From NCBI RefSeq assembly GCF_029889805.1, contig NZ_JARANT010000015.1, forward strand, positions 1-41,887: a stretch of DNA of 41,887 nt, given 5' to 3'. The translations under genes and the position numbers were made by a program. Source of the stretch: Halorubrum sp. Boch-26. GTDB taxonomy: Archaea > Halobacteriota > Halobacteria > Halobacteriales > Haloferacaceae. A model generated the notes under the pieces. The model saw only the letters and a program-made list of their open reading frames with translations, was not told where the DNA came from and did not search any database. Positions 18,822 through 27,048 of this stretch are shown one piece after another (the first letter of the stretch is position 1; each line of letters opens with the position of its first letter).

Positions 18822-20357
18822 TCACCGACTGTCCATCGCGGAGATGAACACCGCGAGCACCGGGACGATCTCCAGCCGGCCGATCCACATCAGGAACACC
18901 ATCAGCAGCTTCGACGTGTCGGGGAAAAAGAGGTAGCTCCCGAACGGCCCGAGCCGACCGAACCCCGGGCCGATGTTCCCGATCGTCGCGAGCGACGCGC
19001 TCGTCGACTCCAGCATCGTCAGTTGGGTCCCGATCCGCGCGGCGTCGAGCGAGAGGAACACCGCCGAGAGCGCGAACAGCACGACGTACATCATCGTGAA
19101 CGCCATGATGCCGCGGATGGCGTCCTCGTCGACGACGCTCCCGCTGAGGCGGATCGGTTGGACGACGTCCGGATGCGCCGTGGTGAACAGCTCGCGGCGG
19201 ATCGCCTTCCCCACGATGAGCCACCGGACGATCTTCACTCCGCCGCCGGTCGACCCGGCGGATCCTCCGATGAACATCGTAAACAGAAGAAACACCTGCG
19301 CGTGGGTGTCCCACTGCGCGAAGTCGGCCGTCGCGAACCCGGTCGAGTTCAACAGCGACCCGACCTGGAAGGCCGCCTGCCGGAGCGAGTTCTCGGCGAC
19401 TCCTTGGGTCGTCCCACCGAGTTCGAGCGGCGGGGCAGCACCGCCGAACAGGATCACGGCGAGCAGGGCGGTGATCACCGCGAGCGCGCCGGCGTACGTG
19501 CGGAACTCCGCGTTCTCCAGCATGACCTCGGCCTCGCCGCGTAGCACGTGCCAGAACAGCGCGAAGTTGACGCCGGCGACGAGCATAAACGGGATGATGA
19601 CCCACTGGACGACTGCCGAGAACGCGCCGATGCTGTCGGCCTGCGGCGAGAATCCGCCGGTCGGGAGGGTGGAGAACCCGTGGGCCACGGCGTTATACAG
19701 GTCCATGTTCGGCGCCATTCCGAGAAGGTGAAGCGCGTACAGGAGCGCCACGAGCAGGACGGTGAAGCCGAAGTAGATCAGCCAGAGCGCTCGCGCCGTC
19801 TCCGCGATCTTCGGTGTGAGCTTCTGTAGTTCCGGGCCGGGGGCCTCCGACGCCATCAGCTGGGCGCCATTGACGGCGACTTCGGGCAGAATGGCGATCA
19901 TTAGGACGATGATCCCCATGCCGCCGAGCCACTGCGTGAGCTGACGCCACATCAGCAGGGCGTGAGAGTGCCTGTCCGTACTGATCTCTCCGAGGACGGT
20001 CGCGCCCGTGGTGGTGAACCCGCTCATCGACTCGAACAGCGCGTTCACCGGAGTCGCGACGGTCGACGCCGTGCCGTGCCCGGCGAGCATGTAGGGAATG
20101 GTCCCGATGACCGCAGCTGCGAGCCACGCGAGCGAGACGAAAAGCAGCGCCTCTCGTGGCCCGAGGTCCGGGTCCGGATCCACCCGCTCTACCGCGATTC
20201 CGATCGCGGCGACGAGCGCCATCGAGGCGAGGAACACCCAGATATCTTCGCCGTACACGGCTGCCACGACCAGCGGCACCAGCATCGTGACGGCGAGGTA
20301 CTTGATTCCGACCCCGAGAAGCCCCACGCTCGCCTTCCAGTTGACGCCCCAAGACAT
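18822..20357 (-). CDS. trkH: TrkH-family potassium channel/transporter, copy 2
   Basis: K+ uptake pore subunit of 511 aa. Filters are SGFTTTGATV (112-121), FSTLPTGGFSP, LLNSTGFATAD and SLATIGNIGPGFG; all four glycines are kept. The gate loop is the canonical GGSAGSTGGGVKIVRW, followed by a cytoplasmic segment REL-FTTAHPDVVQPIRLSG typical of TrkH/TrkG. The C-terminal LMWIGRLEIVPVLAVF is shared by all three copies. It is clearly closer to copy 3 than to copy 1 (for example LGPREA and LTPKI segments). TTTAATAC (20391-20398) on the minus strand could be its own TATA box with a leader of about 10 bases. Confidence 0.95.
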   Translation of the reverse strand: MSWGVNWKASVGLLGVGIKYLAVTMLVPLVVAAVYGEDIWVFLASMALVAAIGIAVERVDPDPDLGPREALLFVSLAWLAAAVIGTIPYMLAGHGTASTVATPVNALFESMSGFTTTGATVLGEISTDRHSHALLMWRQLTQWLGGMGIIVLMIAILPEVAVNGAQLMASEAPGPELQKLTPKIAETARALWLIYFGFTVLLVALLYALHLLGMAPNMDLYNAVAHGFSTLPTGGFSPQADSIGAFSAVVQWVIIPFMLVAGVNFALFWHVLRGEAEVMLENAEFRTYAGALAVITALLAVILFGGAAPPLELGGTTQGVAENSLRQAAFQVGSLLNSTGFATADFAQWDTHAQVFLLFTMFIGGSAGSTGGGVKIVRWLIVGKAIRRELFTTAHPDVVQPIRLSGSVVDEDAIRGIMAFTMMYVVLFALSAVFLSLDAARIGTQLTMLESTSASLATIGNIGPGFGRLGPFGSYLFFPDTSKLLMVFLMWIGRLEIVPVLAVFISAMDSR

Positions 20358-20436
20358 GTGTATTCGATCGCTATGGGGGTTGCTCGTTCGCTGTATTAAA
20401 CTGTCGAAGGGACGACGCCGAGAGGCTGAAAGGGAG

Positions 20437-21939
20437 TCACGACATCCAGAACGCTTTCGTGAACAGCACGAGTACGGGAATGATCTCGATTCGTCCGATC
20501 CACATTAAGACGATCATCACGGCCCGAGTGCTCATCGAGAACGACGCGAACGTCCCGTACGGGCCCGCGTCGCCGAACGCGGGGCCGATGTTGAGGAACG
20601 TCGTCGCCGCGGCGCCGAGCGCCTCGAACTCGGTCACTCGGAGGTCTCCCCGTTCGGCGTCGACGACGATGAACACGGCGAGCAGGAAGAAGATGATGAG
20701 CGACAGGAGGAGGTACGCGTAGATGTCGCGGATCGCGCTCTCGTCGACCGACTTCCCCGAGACGCGGACCGGCCGAACCGCCTCCGGGTGGACGGCGGTG
20801 TAGAGGTTCCGGCGGAACGACTTCAGCGCGACCAGCCACCGGAGCGACTTAATCGAACAGGTGGTCGACCCGACCATCCCCCCGATGAACATTCCCATGA
20901 ACAGCATGTGCTTCGCGGCGGGCGCCCACAGCACGTAGTCGGTGCTGGCGTACCCCGTCGTCGTCACGATCGACGCGACGTTGAAGACGGCGTGCCGTAT
21001 CGTCCCCTCGGCGCCGAATGCGGTGCTGGGATCGAGGAACAGCCCGACGGCGACGATCGACGCGAGCGTCCCCATTGCGCCGAGATAGAAGTGGAACTCC
21101 TCGTTTTTCAACAGGCGCATCGGCTCCCCGTTGATGAAGAAGTAGATGAGCACGAAGCTCGTCGAACCGATCACCATGAACGGGACGACCGCCCACTGGA
21201 TCACGGGATGGAACGCGCCGACGGAAAGCGGCTCCGGGGAGAACCCCGCCGTGGCGACCGACGTGAACGCGTGCGCGACCGCGTTGTACAGGTCCATCCG
21301 CGGGTCGACGGCGAGCCCGAGCAGGAAGTAGGTGATGACGGCGAGCCCCGTGAGCCCGAAGTAGGTCCCCCAGATGAGCTGCGCGGTCCGCGAGATCTTC
21401 GGCGTGAGCTTGTTGACGTCCTGCGTCTGCGACTCCGACTCCATCAGCTGCGCCCCGCCGACCCCGACCTCGGAGAGCACCGCGGTCGCTAAGATCAGAA
21501 TGCCGAGCCCGCCGAGCCACTGGATCACCTGCCGCCACATCATGACCGAGCGCGAGTGGAGCGAGAAGTCGCGCAACACGGTCGCGCCCGTGGTCGTCAG
21601 CCCGCTCATCGACTCGAACATCGCGTTCACGGGATGCGCGACCGTCCCGACGCCCGCGACCACGAACGGGATCGCGCCGACCGCGGCGACGAGGAACCAG
21701 ATCAGCGCCACCGCGAGGAACGCCTCGCGGGGCCCGAGGTTCTCCTCCGGGTCCTGCACCGACCGGAACGCCGCGCCGAGAGCGAGCGAGACCGCGATGG
21801 CCGCGACGAACGGGAGCGGCGACTCGCCGTAGTAGAGGGCGATCAGCAGCGGGAACGCGAGCGGAACCGGGAGGGCGGCAAGGACGTCGCCGGTGAGCCC
21901 CACGCTCGCCCGCCAACCGACCCGGATACCGGAGGTCAC
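20437..21939 (-). CDS. trkH: TrkH-family potassium channel/transporter, copy 3, with altered gate loop
   Basis: K+ uptake pore subunit of 500 aa. Filters are TTTG (115-118), ATAG (229-232), TTTG (326-329) and FLNIG (448-452). The third-repeat gate loop, normally GSTGGG(V/I)K, reads GSTTCSIK (357-364): the glycine run is replaced by Thr-Cys-Ser. This should stiffen the loop or make it redox-sensitive. The remainder, including FRRNLYTAVHPEAVRPVRVSG and MWIGRIEIIPVLVLF, is normal. The start lies 7 bases after the stop of trkA copy 2, so the two genes are almost certainly cotranscribed. The gap to copy 2 is 79 bases. Confidence 0.94.
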   Translation of the reverse strand: MTSGIRVGWRASVGLTGDVLAALPVPLAFPLLIALYYGESPLPFVAAIAVSLALGAAFRSVQDPEENLGPREAFLAVALIWFLVAAVGAIPFVVAGVGTVAHPVNAMFESMSGLTTTGATVLRDFSLHSRSVMMWRQVIQWLGGLGILILATAVLSEVGVGGAQLMESESQTQDVNKLTPKISRTAQLIWGTYFGLTGLAVITYFLLGLAVDPRMDLYNAVAHAFTSVATAGFSPEPLSVGAFHPVIQWAVVPFMVIGSTSFVLIYFFINGEPMRLLKNEEFHFYLGAMGTLASIVAVGLFLDPSTAFGAEGTIRHAVFNVASIVTTTGYASTDYVLWAPAAKHMLFMGMFIGGMVGSTTCSIKSLRWLVALKSFRRNLYTAVHPEAVRPVRVSGKSVDESAIRDIYAYLLLSLIIFFLLAVFIVVDAERGDLRVTEFEALGAAATTFLNIGPAFGDAGPYGTFASFSMSTRAVMIVLMWIGRIEIIPVLVLFTKAFWMS

Positions 21940-21946
21940 GAAACTT

Positions 21947-23284
21947 TCACGCCATCGAGGTGATCGCGCTCACGGACTCCGACTCCACGAACAGGATGAC
22001 GTGATCGCCGGCCCGGAGCACGGTGTCGCCCCGCGGCGTGACGAGCTCGTCGTCCCGCGTGATCGCGCCGATGACGAACCGCGCGTCGCTGTCGGCGACG
22101 ATCTCCGATATCGGCCGACCGGTGAGCCCGCACCCCTCGGTGAGTTCGAGCTCCAACACCTCCGCCTGGTCGTTCTCCAACACGGCGATGTTCTCCGCGA
22201 CGCTCTCGTAGGTGAACCGCGTTATCTCCTCGGCGGTCACGGTCCGCGGGTTGATCGCGATGTCGATGCCGATCTCCTCGAAGACGGTGACGTAGTCCGG
22301 GCTGTCGACGACGGCGATCACCCGGTCGACGCCGAGCCGCTTGGCGAGCACGGAGATGAGCAGGTTCTTCTCGTCGGAGCGGAGCGCGGTGACGACGATA
22401 TCGGCCTCGTCGACGTGCTCGCGCGAGAGGAACTCCGTGTCGGTGGCGTCGTGTTCCATCACGACGGTGTCCGGGAGGTTCTCCGCGAGCCAGCGCGCGC
22501 GATCGGGGTCCCGCTCTATCAGCCGCGGCCTGAAGTCGCGCTCTTCCAGCAGCCGCGCGGTCTGGTAGCCGATCTCGCTGCCGCCGACGACGACGATCTC
22601 GTCGGCGCGGCCGGGGGTCGTTTCCGGCGCGAGGTCGGTCGCGAACGCCTGGACGCTCTCGGGGCTCCCGATCACCACCGCGCGGTCGCCGGCCTCGATG
22701 CCCGTGTCCCCGCGCGGGATCGTCATCTCGCCGTCGCGGAACAGTCCGACGAAGGTGAGCGACTCGAACCGGTCCGCCTCCGAGACGGTCTGCCCGGCCA
22801 CGGGGCTCTCTTCGGCGATCTCGAACTCGGCCATCTGGACAAGCCCGCTCGCGAACGGGTCGACGTCTATCGCCGCCGGGAGCCCGATCACGCGGACGAT
22901 ATTCTCCGCCGTTTGGAGGTCCGTACACACCATGAAGTCGACGCCGAAGGCCCCCTCGCTGCTCTCCCAGGTCCGGAGGTACTCGGTGCTCTTCACGCGG
23001 GCGATCGTGAACGCGTCGCCGAGCGTCTTCGCGGTGCCGCAGGCGACGAGGTTCGTCTGGTCGTTGTCGGTGCAGGCGATGACCATGTCCGCGCGGTCGA
23101 CCTCCGCCGCCGTCTGGATGTCCGACGCCGTGCCGTCGCCGGCGATCGTGAGCACGTCGAGCTCGTACTTGAGCTGCTCCGCGCGGTCGGGGTCGACGTC
23201 GACGACGACGACCACGTGGTCCGACGCGAGGCTTGAAGCGATGCTCGTGCCGACCTCGCCGGCCCCGATGACGACCACATGCAT
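21947..23284 (-). CDS. trkA: TrkA potassium uptake regulator (double RCK), copy 2
   Basis: Full-length TrkA (445 aa) with the order RCK_N1 (1-130), RCK_C1 (140-220), RCK_N2 (228-350) and RCK_C2 (360-445). N1 shows VVIGAGEVGTSIASSL and an acidic strand end VDVDPDRAEQL, the usual NAD(H) site. N2 shows VVGGSEIGYQTARLLEE with LIERDPDRA; GGSEIG keeps two of three glycines. Both RCK_C parts have the characteristic PRGDT turn (TIPRGDTGIEAGD and VTPRGDTVLRAGD). It heads the trkA-trkH-trkH group and follows mscS by 93 bases. It may serve both trkH copies 2 and 3. Confidence 0.95.
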   Translation of the reverse strand: MHVVVIGAGEVGTSIASSLASDHVVVVVDVDPDRAEQLKYELDVLTIAGDGTASDIQTAAEVDRADMVIACTDNDQTNLVACGTAKTLGDAFTIARVKSTEYLRTWESSEGAFGVDFMVCTDLQTAENIVRVIGLPAAIDVDPFASGLVQMAEFEIAEESPVAGQTVSEADRFESLTFVGLFRDGEMTIPRGDTGIEAGDRAVVIGSPESVQAFATDLAPETTPGRADEIVVVGGSEIGYQTARLLEERDFRPRLIERDPDRARWLAENLPDTVVMEHDATDTEFLSREHVDEADIVVTALRSDEKNLLISVLAKRLGVDRVIAVVDSPDYVTVFEEIGIDIAINPRTVTAEEITRFTYESVAENIAVLENDQAEVLELELTEGCGLTGRPISEIVADSDARFVIGAITRDDELVTPRGDTVLRAGDHVILFVESESVSAITSMA

Positions 23285-23377
23285 GGACGCAACGAGTTAC
23301 CGGACCCTCAAGTTCGTTACTATCGATGTCGACGCGGTCTCGGAGACGTCGCTCCGCGATCCCTCGCCGATACCGGC

Positions 23378-24295
23378 TTACGAGTCGCCGCCGAGTCCGC
23401 CTTCTCCCGCACCGCCGAACGACGAGGGCTCGGACCACGCGTCCCGTCCGGAGACGGTGCGCTGCGGGAACGGGATGGTGATGTCCTCCTCGTCGAACCG
23501 CACTTTGACCGCCTTCACGTAGTCGGCGCGCGCCTTCACGAAGTCGGCCCGGGACGGGTCGTCGATCCAGATCCGCGACTGCAGGCCGACGTACGAGTCG
23601 GCCAGCTCGGTCAGCCGGACCGACGGCGCCGGGTCGTCGAGGATGGCGTCGCTCTCTTCGGCCTCCTCGACGATTATCTCGGTCGCCTTCTCGACGTCGT
23701 CCCCGTAGTCGATTCCGAAGACGAACTTCAGGCGCAGCGTCTTCTTCGCGACCGGGTTCTTCACCACGTCGCTCGTCAGGGCGTGGTTCGGCACCGTGAG
23801 CAGCTCGTTGTCGAACGTGCGAACGCGAGTGACCCGGAGCGAGATGTCCTCGACGATCCCCGAGTTCCCCTGCCACTCGATCCAGTCGCCGATGCGAAAC
23901 GGCCTGTCGGTGTAAATGAAGACGCCCGCGACGAAGTTCTTGATCACGTCTTGGAGCGCGAAGCCGATCGCGAGCGTCGCCGCGGCGGCGATGGTCGCCA
24001 GCGACCGCAGGAATCCCTGATACCCCGCCGCGCCGAACGCGACCGTGACGCCCCCGAACAGCACGAGGAACGCGACGATCTTCTGGAGCGGGCGCCGCGC
24101 GTGCTCGTCGAGCCCCTGTCTGTCGAACAGGCGTTCCATCAGCGACGTGATGACGGCCTTATAAATGACGTACGTCGCGACGACGACGACGAGGAAGATC
24201 GCGGCGTCGATAACGATACCGGTCAGCGGGCCGAGAAACGGTTCCAGCGTCCCCGCGACCGCGACGACCGAATTCGTACCGCCCGCGGCGCTCAT
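23378..24295 (-). CDS. mscS: MscS-family mechanosensitive channel
   Basis: Small-conductance mechanosensitive channel of 305 aa. Three hydrophobic helices span about 20-125. The pore-lining third helix contains IGFALQDVIKNFVAGVFIY and is followed by the beta domain with DRPFRIGDWIEW, GIVEDISLRVTRVRTFDNEL and the signature TVPNHALTSDVVKN. The C-terminal domain ends in DITIPFPQRTV and a Gly/Ser tail. Channels of this type release solutes when turgor rises, the counterpart of the TrkH uptake genes downstream. The ATG shares one base with the stop of the YhbY-like gene (TGATG), implying coupled translation. Confidence 0.95.
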   Translation of the reverse strand: MSAAGGTNSVVAVAGTLEPFLGPLTGIVIDAAIFLVVVVATYVIYKAVITSLMERLFDRQGLDEHARRPLQKIVAFLVLFGGVTVAFGAAGYQGFLRSLATIAAAATLAIGFALQDVIKNFVAGVFIYTDRPFRIGDWIEWQGNSGIVEDISLRVTRVRTFDNELLTVPNHALTSDVVKNPVAKKTLRLKFVFGIDYGDDVEKATEIIVEEAEESDAILDDPAPSVRLTELADSYVGLQSRIWIDDPSRADFVKARADYVKAVKVRFDEEDITIPFPQRTVSGRDAWSEPSSFGGAGEGGLGGDS

Positions 24296-24540
24296 CAGTG
24301 AAGCACCGCCGTGTTCCCGCGCGTCTCCACGAGCTCGGCGTCGACCGCGTCGGCCAGCTCGGCGGCGAGCTCGTCGGTCGTGGTCCCGCCCCGCGCCGCG
24401 CGGAGAAACTTGGCCTTCACGAGCTTGGCGTCGTCGAGCTGATCGGCGGTCTCGTCGACGACGGCGTCGACGCCTTTCTTCCCGACCCAGACGGTGACGT
24501 CGAGGTCGTGCGCTTCCTTGCGGAGCTGTTGGTCGCTCAT
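24295..24540 (-). CDS. CRM-domain (YhbY family) RNA-binding protein
   Basis: A short protein of 81 aa, the full length of the YhbY/CRM domain. It starts LRKEAHDLDVTVWVGKKGVD, continues with a helix TADQLDDAKLVKAKFLRAAR, and ends VDAELVETRGNTAVLH, matching the alpha-beta CRM fold with its GxxG-type turn (GKKG) used for RNA contact. Bacterial YhbY associates with pre-50S ribosomes; the archaeal role is unproven. It is coupled to mscS through a TGATG junction. A strong TATA element lies at 24608-24619 with about 45 bases of leader. Confidence 0.9.
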   Translation of the reverse strand: MSDQQLRKEAHDLDVTVWVGKKGVDAVVDETADQLDDAKLVKAKFLRAARGGTTTDELAAELADAVDAELVETRGNTAVLH

Positions 24541-24589
24541 ACGTCGTTCACTCGGTCGCGGCAGTTGAAGCTTGAGGTTCGCGGGTCGA

Positions 24590-24619
24590 GCAGGGGTACC
24601 TGCGCTTGTTTATATATAC
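24590..24619 (-). promoter_or_regulatory. TATA element plus palindrome upstream of the yhbY-mscS genes
   Basis: GTATATATAAAC (24619-24608 on the minus strand) is the clearest TATA box in the potassium block. Directly downstream, GCAGG-GGTA-CCTGC (24590-24603) is an inverted repeat with 5-base arms at the place where transcription should start, so it could be an operator or a leader hairpin. The box is nearly symmetric and could also fire on the plus strand, antisense to the end of the SHOCT gene. Confidence 0.6.
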
Positions 24620-24629
24620 TGCAGGCGGT

Positions 24630-25076
24630 TCAGCGCTCGCGCTCGACATCGCGCTCCGAGTCCGCCCCGGCCCGGCGGCTCCGTTCGACGTACTCCGCGG
24701 CGTCTTCCGGTGTCTCCGTCTCCATCAGCCGGCCGAGCTTCCGCTCGAACTGCTCGTCGGTGAGATCGCCCTCGGCGTACCGGGTCCGGAGCCGATCGAG
24801 CGCGTCCTGCACGCGCTCAGGTCCGTCATCGACATCGGTCTCGGCGCTCGACTCGCGCTCGATCTCCGCGGCCCGCGCTCTCTCTTCGTCCCATTCTCTC
24901 TCCTCCTCGAACAGCATCGCGATCACCGGCACGACGACGATGTACCCGAACAGCATCAGCGGGAGCCACCACTCCACGTTGAGGAACAGCGCCGCGAGCC
25001 ACGTTCCCGTCACGACCGTCGCCGCGATCCCGCTCGCGTTCCGCTTGAAGCGCTCGCGCACGGTGGTGCCCGCCAT
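24630..25076 (-). CDS. Two-helix membrane protein with C-terminal SHOCT domain
   Basis: Encodes 148 aa from ATG 25076, which has TTTAGT at -26 to -31 (25102-25107). Residues about 10-55 contain two hydrophobic helices (ASGIAATVVTGTWLAALFL and WWLPLMLFGYIVVVPVIAML). A charged helix EEEREWDEERARAAEIERE follows. Residues about 95-128 are a SHOCT motif (DALDRLRTRYAEGDLTDEQF, then ERKLGRL), a short helical oligomerisation domain found at protein ends. The tail is rich in Arg and Glu. Haloarchaeal genomes carry many such proteins; function is unknown. It is divergent from the metal importer. Confidence 0.85.
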   Translation of the reverse strand: MAGTTVRERFKRNASGIAATVVTGTWLAALFLNVEWWLPLMLFGYIVVVPVIAMLFEEEREWDEERARAAEIERESSAETDVDDGPERVQDALDRLRTRYAEGDLTDEQFERKLGRLMETETPEDAAEYVERSRRAGADSERDVERER

Positions 25077-25158
25077 TATGCTGCGCCTCTCGGCCTGCCG
25101 ACTAAATCGTATCGGCGGTCTCGTGGCGCTCCGTCGTGTTTCTCCGCCCGCCGACAAA

Positions 25159-25186
25159 ATTAGACTTATCTAATCTTTTTATTAGA
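25159..25186. promoter_or_regulatory. Three ATTAGA half-sites: likely metal-responsive operator
   Basis: ATTAGA-CTTA-TCTAAT (25159-25174) is a perfect 6-base-arm inverted repeat, followed by a third half-site ATTAGA at 25181-25186. Centre spacings of 10 and 12 bases put the half-sites on nearly the same DNA face. The array ends 9 bases before the importer's TATA box. The form resembles operators of DtxR/SirR/MntR-type metal repressors (TTAG...CTAA), but the binding protein is not in the window. Confidence 0.65.
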
Positions 25187-25195
25187 TCCAAAGGG

Positions 25196-25205
25196 TATTA
25201 TATAC
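25196..25205 (+). promoter_or_regulatory. TATA box of the metal ABC importer
   Basis: TATTATATAC lies 21-30 bases before ATG 25226, the position for a leaderless transcript. It directly follows the ATTAGA array, so a repressor bound there would contact the BRE/TFB site. Confidence 0.75.
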
Positions 25206-25225
25206 ACCTCGCCAAACAAGCGGTA

Positions 25226-26296
25226 ATGAGTACCGACACGAACGAGACGACTGGCGTCTACCGGCGGCGGTTCGCCGGGATCGGCGCAGGCGTTCTCGCG
25301 GGCGGTCTCGCGGGCTGTACGGGGAACGCGGCCGATCCGGGAACTGGCAGCGGGGGTTCGGCGGCCGACGAGTCCGGCGACGACGACGGCGAGTACACGG
25401 TCGTGGCGTCCTTCTTCACCTTCTACGATTTCGCCGACACCCTCGCCGAGGGGACGGCCCTGACGGTCGAGAACCTAGTGCCGACCGGGCTCCACGGCCA
25501 CGGCTGGGAGCCGGATCCGTCGATCCAGCGCCGGATCACCGACGCCGACGCCTTGGTCCACGTCGGGCCCGACTTCCAGCCGTGGGTCGACCGCGCGATC
25601 GAGACGCTGGCTGCGGAGTCGACGGAGACGGCGCTTATCAACGCCCGAGCCGGGGTCGAGCTGCTCGACCTCGCCGACTCGCTCACCGAGGAGGAGGCGG
25701 TCGAGGACGCGAAGGACCCTCACTTCTGGCTCGACCCCCAGCGCGCGAAGGTCGCGGTCGAGAACATCGCGGACGGGCTCGCGGCGCTCGCTCCCGACGA
25801 CGAGGCGACGATCCGCGAGAACGCCGCCGCGATCGACGCGGAGCTCGACGCTCTCGACGAGGAGTGGACGGCCGTCTTCGACGCCGCCGAACGCGAGGTG
25901 GCGTTTCTCGCCGCGCACAACGCCTTCGCCTACGTCTCGGAGCGCTACGGCGCGACGATCGAGCCGCTGGTGGTGAATCTCGCGGCCAGCAACGACGTTC
26001 GGCCGGCCGACATGCAGCGGGCGCAGGACACGATCGCCGACAACGACATCCGCCACATCGGCGCGGCCGTGTTCGAACCCATCCGCCCGGCGAGACAGCT
26101 CTTGGAGCAGACCGACGTCAAGGCGTACTTCCCGGTGACGCCGTACGCCGGCACCGCCGAGTCGTGGGTCGAGCGGGGGTGGGGGTACTTCGAGATCGCC
26201 CGTCAGGTGAACCTCCCGACCTTCCGGATCCTGCTCGGGATCGCGGACCCCGCCGACGTGACGTTCGCCGACTACGGCCGAAACTTCGAGCCATGA
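25226..26296 (+). CDS. Metal ABC transporter substrate-binding lipoprotein (ZnuA-like)
   Basis: Surface-anchored metal receptor of 356 aa. It has a Tat-type signal (RRR at 13-15) and the lipobox LAGC with Cys31 as anchor, then a Gly/Ser/Asp linker to about residue 56. The mature part is a cluster A-I (ZnuA/TroA/MntC) fold: VVASFFTFYDFADTLAEG, then LVPTGLHGHGWEPDPS with His90/His92, DPHFWLDPQ with His166, and FLAAHNAFAYVSERYG with His231, the three expected histidine ligands. There is no long His-rich loop, so zinc, manganese or iron are all possible. ATG 25226 is chosen for its TATA box at -21 to -30. The stop overlaps the ATPase start (ATGA). Confidence 0.93.
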   Translation: MSTDTNETTGVYRRRFAGIGAGVLAGGLAGCTGNAADPGTGSGGSAADESGDDDGEYTVVASFFTFYDFADTLAEGTALTVENLVPTGLHGHGWEPDPSIQRRITDADALVHVGPDFQPWVDRAIETLAAESTETALINARAGVELLDLADSLTEEEAVEDAKDPHFWLDPQRAKVAVENIADGLAALAPDDEATIRENAAAIDAELDALDEEWTAVFDAAEREVAFLAAHNAFAYVSERYGATIEPLVVNLAASNDVRPADMQRAQDTIADNDIRHIGAAVFEPIRPARQLLEQTDVKAYFPVTPYAGTAESWVERGWGYFEIARQVNLPTFRILLGIADPADVTFADYGRNFEP

Positions 26297-27048
26297 GCGG
26301 GGAGTCACCCCTCGTCGACGTCCGCGGGCTGACGTTCGGCTACGCCGCGACGCCGGTGATCGAGGACGTGGACCTGCGGGTCGACCGCGGCGAGTACGTC
26401 GGGATCGTCGGCCCGAACGGCTCCGGGAAGAGCACCCTGCTCCGCCTCGTGTTGGGCCTCCACGAGCCTGACGCGGGATCGGCCGAGCTGCTCGGCCACC
26501 CCGCCCGGGCGTTCGCGGAGCGGGAGCGCGTCGGCTACGTCGCGCAGGACGTGACCGAAGACGAGAAGCGCATGCCGATCACCGTGAGCGAAGTCGTCCT
26601 CATGGGGCGGTTCCCGCACGCCGGCTTCGGCCGCGTGACCGAGGCCGACCGCGACCGCGCCCGCGACGCGCTGGAGACGGTCGGGATCGGACACCTCGCC
26701 GACCGGAAGATCACCGCGCTCTCGGGCGGCCAGCGACAGCGGGCGTACATCGCCCGGGCGCTCGCCGGCGAGGCGGAGCTGCTCGTCCTCGACGAGCCGA
26801 CCGTCGGCGTCGACGCCGAGTCGGTCGACGCCTTCTTCGACCTCCTCGACGGGCTCGTCGCGGACGGGCTCACCGTCCTGCTCGTCGAACACGACATCGG
26901 CGCCGTCATCGAGCACGCCTCGCGGGTGGTCTGTCTCAACCGCGAGGTGTACTTCGACGGCGATCCGGCGGCGTTCGCCGAGAGCGACGCGCTCGACCGG
27001 GCCTATGGGACAAACGTCCGTCGTGAGGAGGGGGGGATCGTCACGTGA
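26293..27048 (+). CDS. Metal ABC transporter ATP-binding protein (ZnuC-like)
   Basis: Cytoplasmic ATPase of the importer, 251 aa from ATG 26293, which overlaps the previous stop. All motifs are present: Walker A GPNGSGKST, Q-loop in YVAQD, signature LSGGQRQR, Walker B LLVLDEP followed by TVGVD, and switch His in LLVEHDIG. The helical insert TVSEVVLMGRFPHAGFG with the charged segment before it is typical of the metal-importer subfamily. Its stop overlaps the GTG of the permease gene (GTGA), so the three products are made in step. Confidence 0.95.
   Translation: MSGESPLVDVRGLTFGYAATPVIEDVDLRVDRGEYVGIVGPNGSGKSTLLRLVLGLHEPDAGSAELLGHPARAFAERERVGYVAQDVTEDEKRMPITVSEVVLMGRFPHAGFGRVTEADRDRARDALETVGIGHLADRKITALSGGQRQRAYIARALAGEAELLVLDEPTVGVDAESVDAFFDLLDGLVADGLTVLLVEHDIGAVIEHASRVVCLNREVYFDGDPAAFAESDALDRAYGTNVRREEGGIVT

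Noticed and set aside
21936-23876. Long minus frame of over 600 codons overlapping trkA and mscS
   Set aside because: Arg/Gly-rich composition and full overlap with two well-recognised genes in another frame; no independent evidence.
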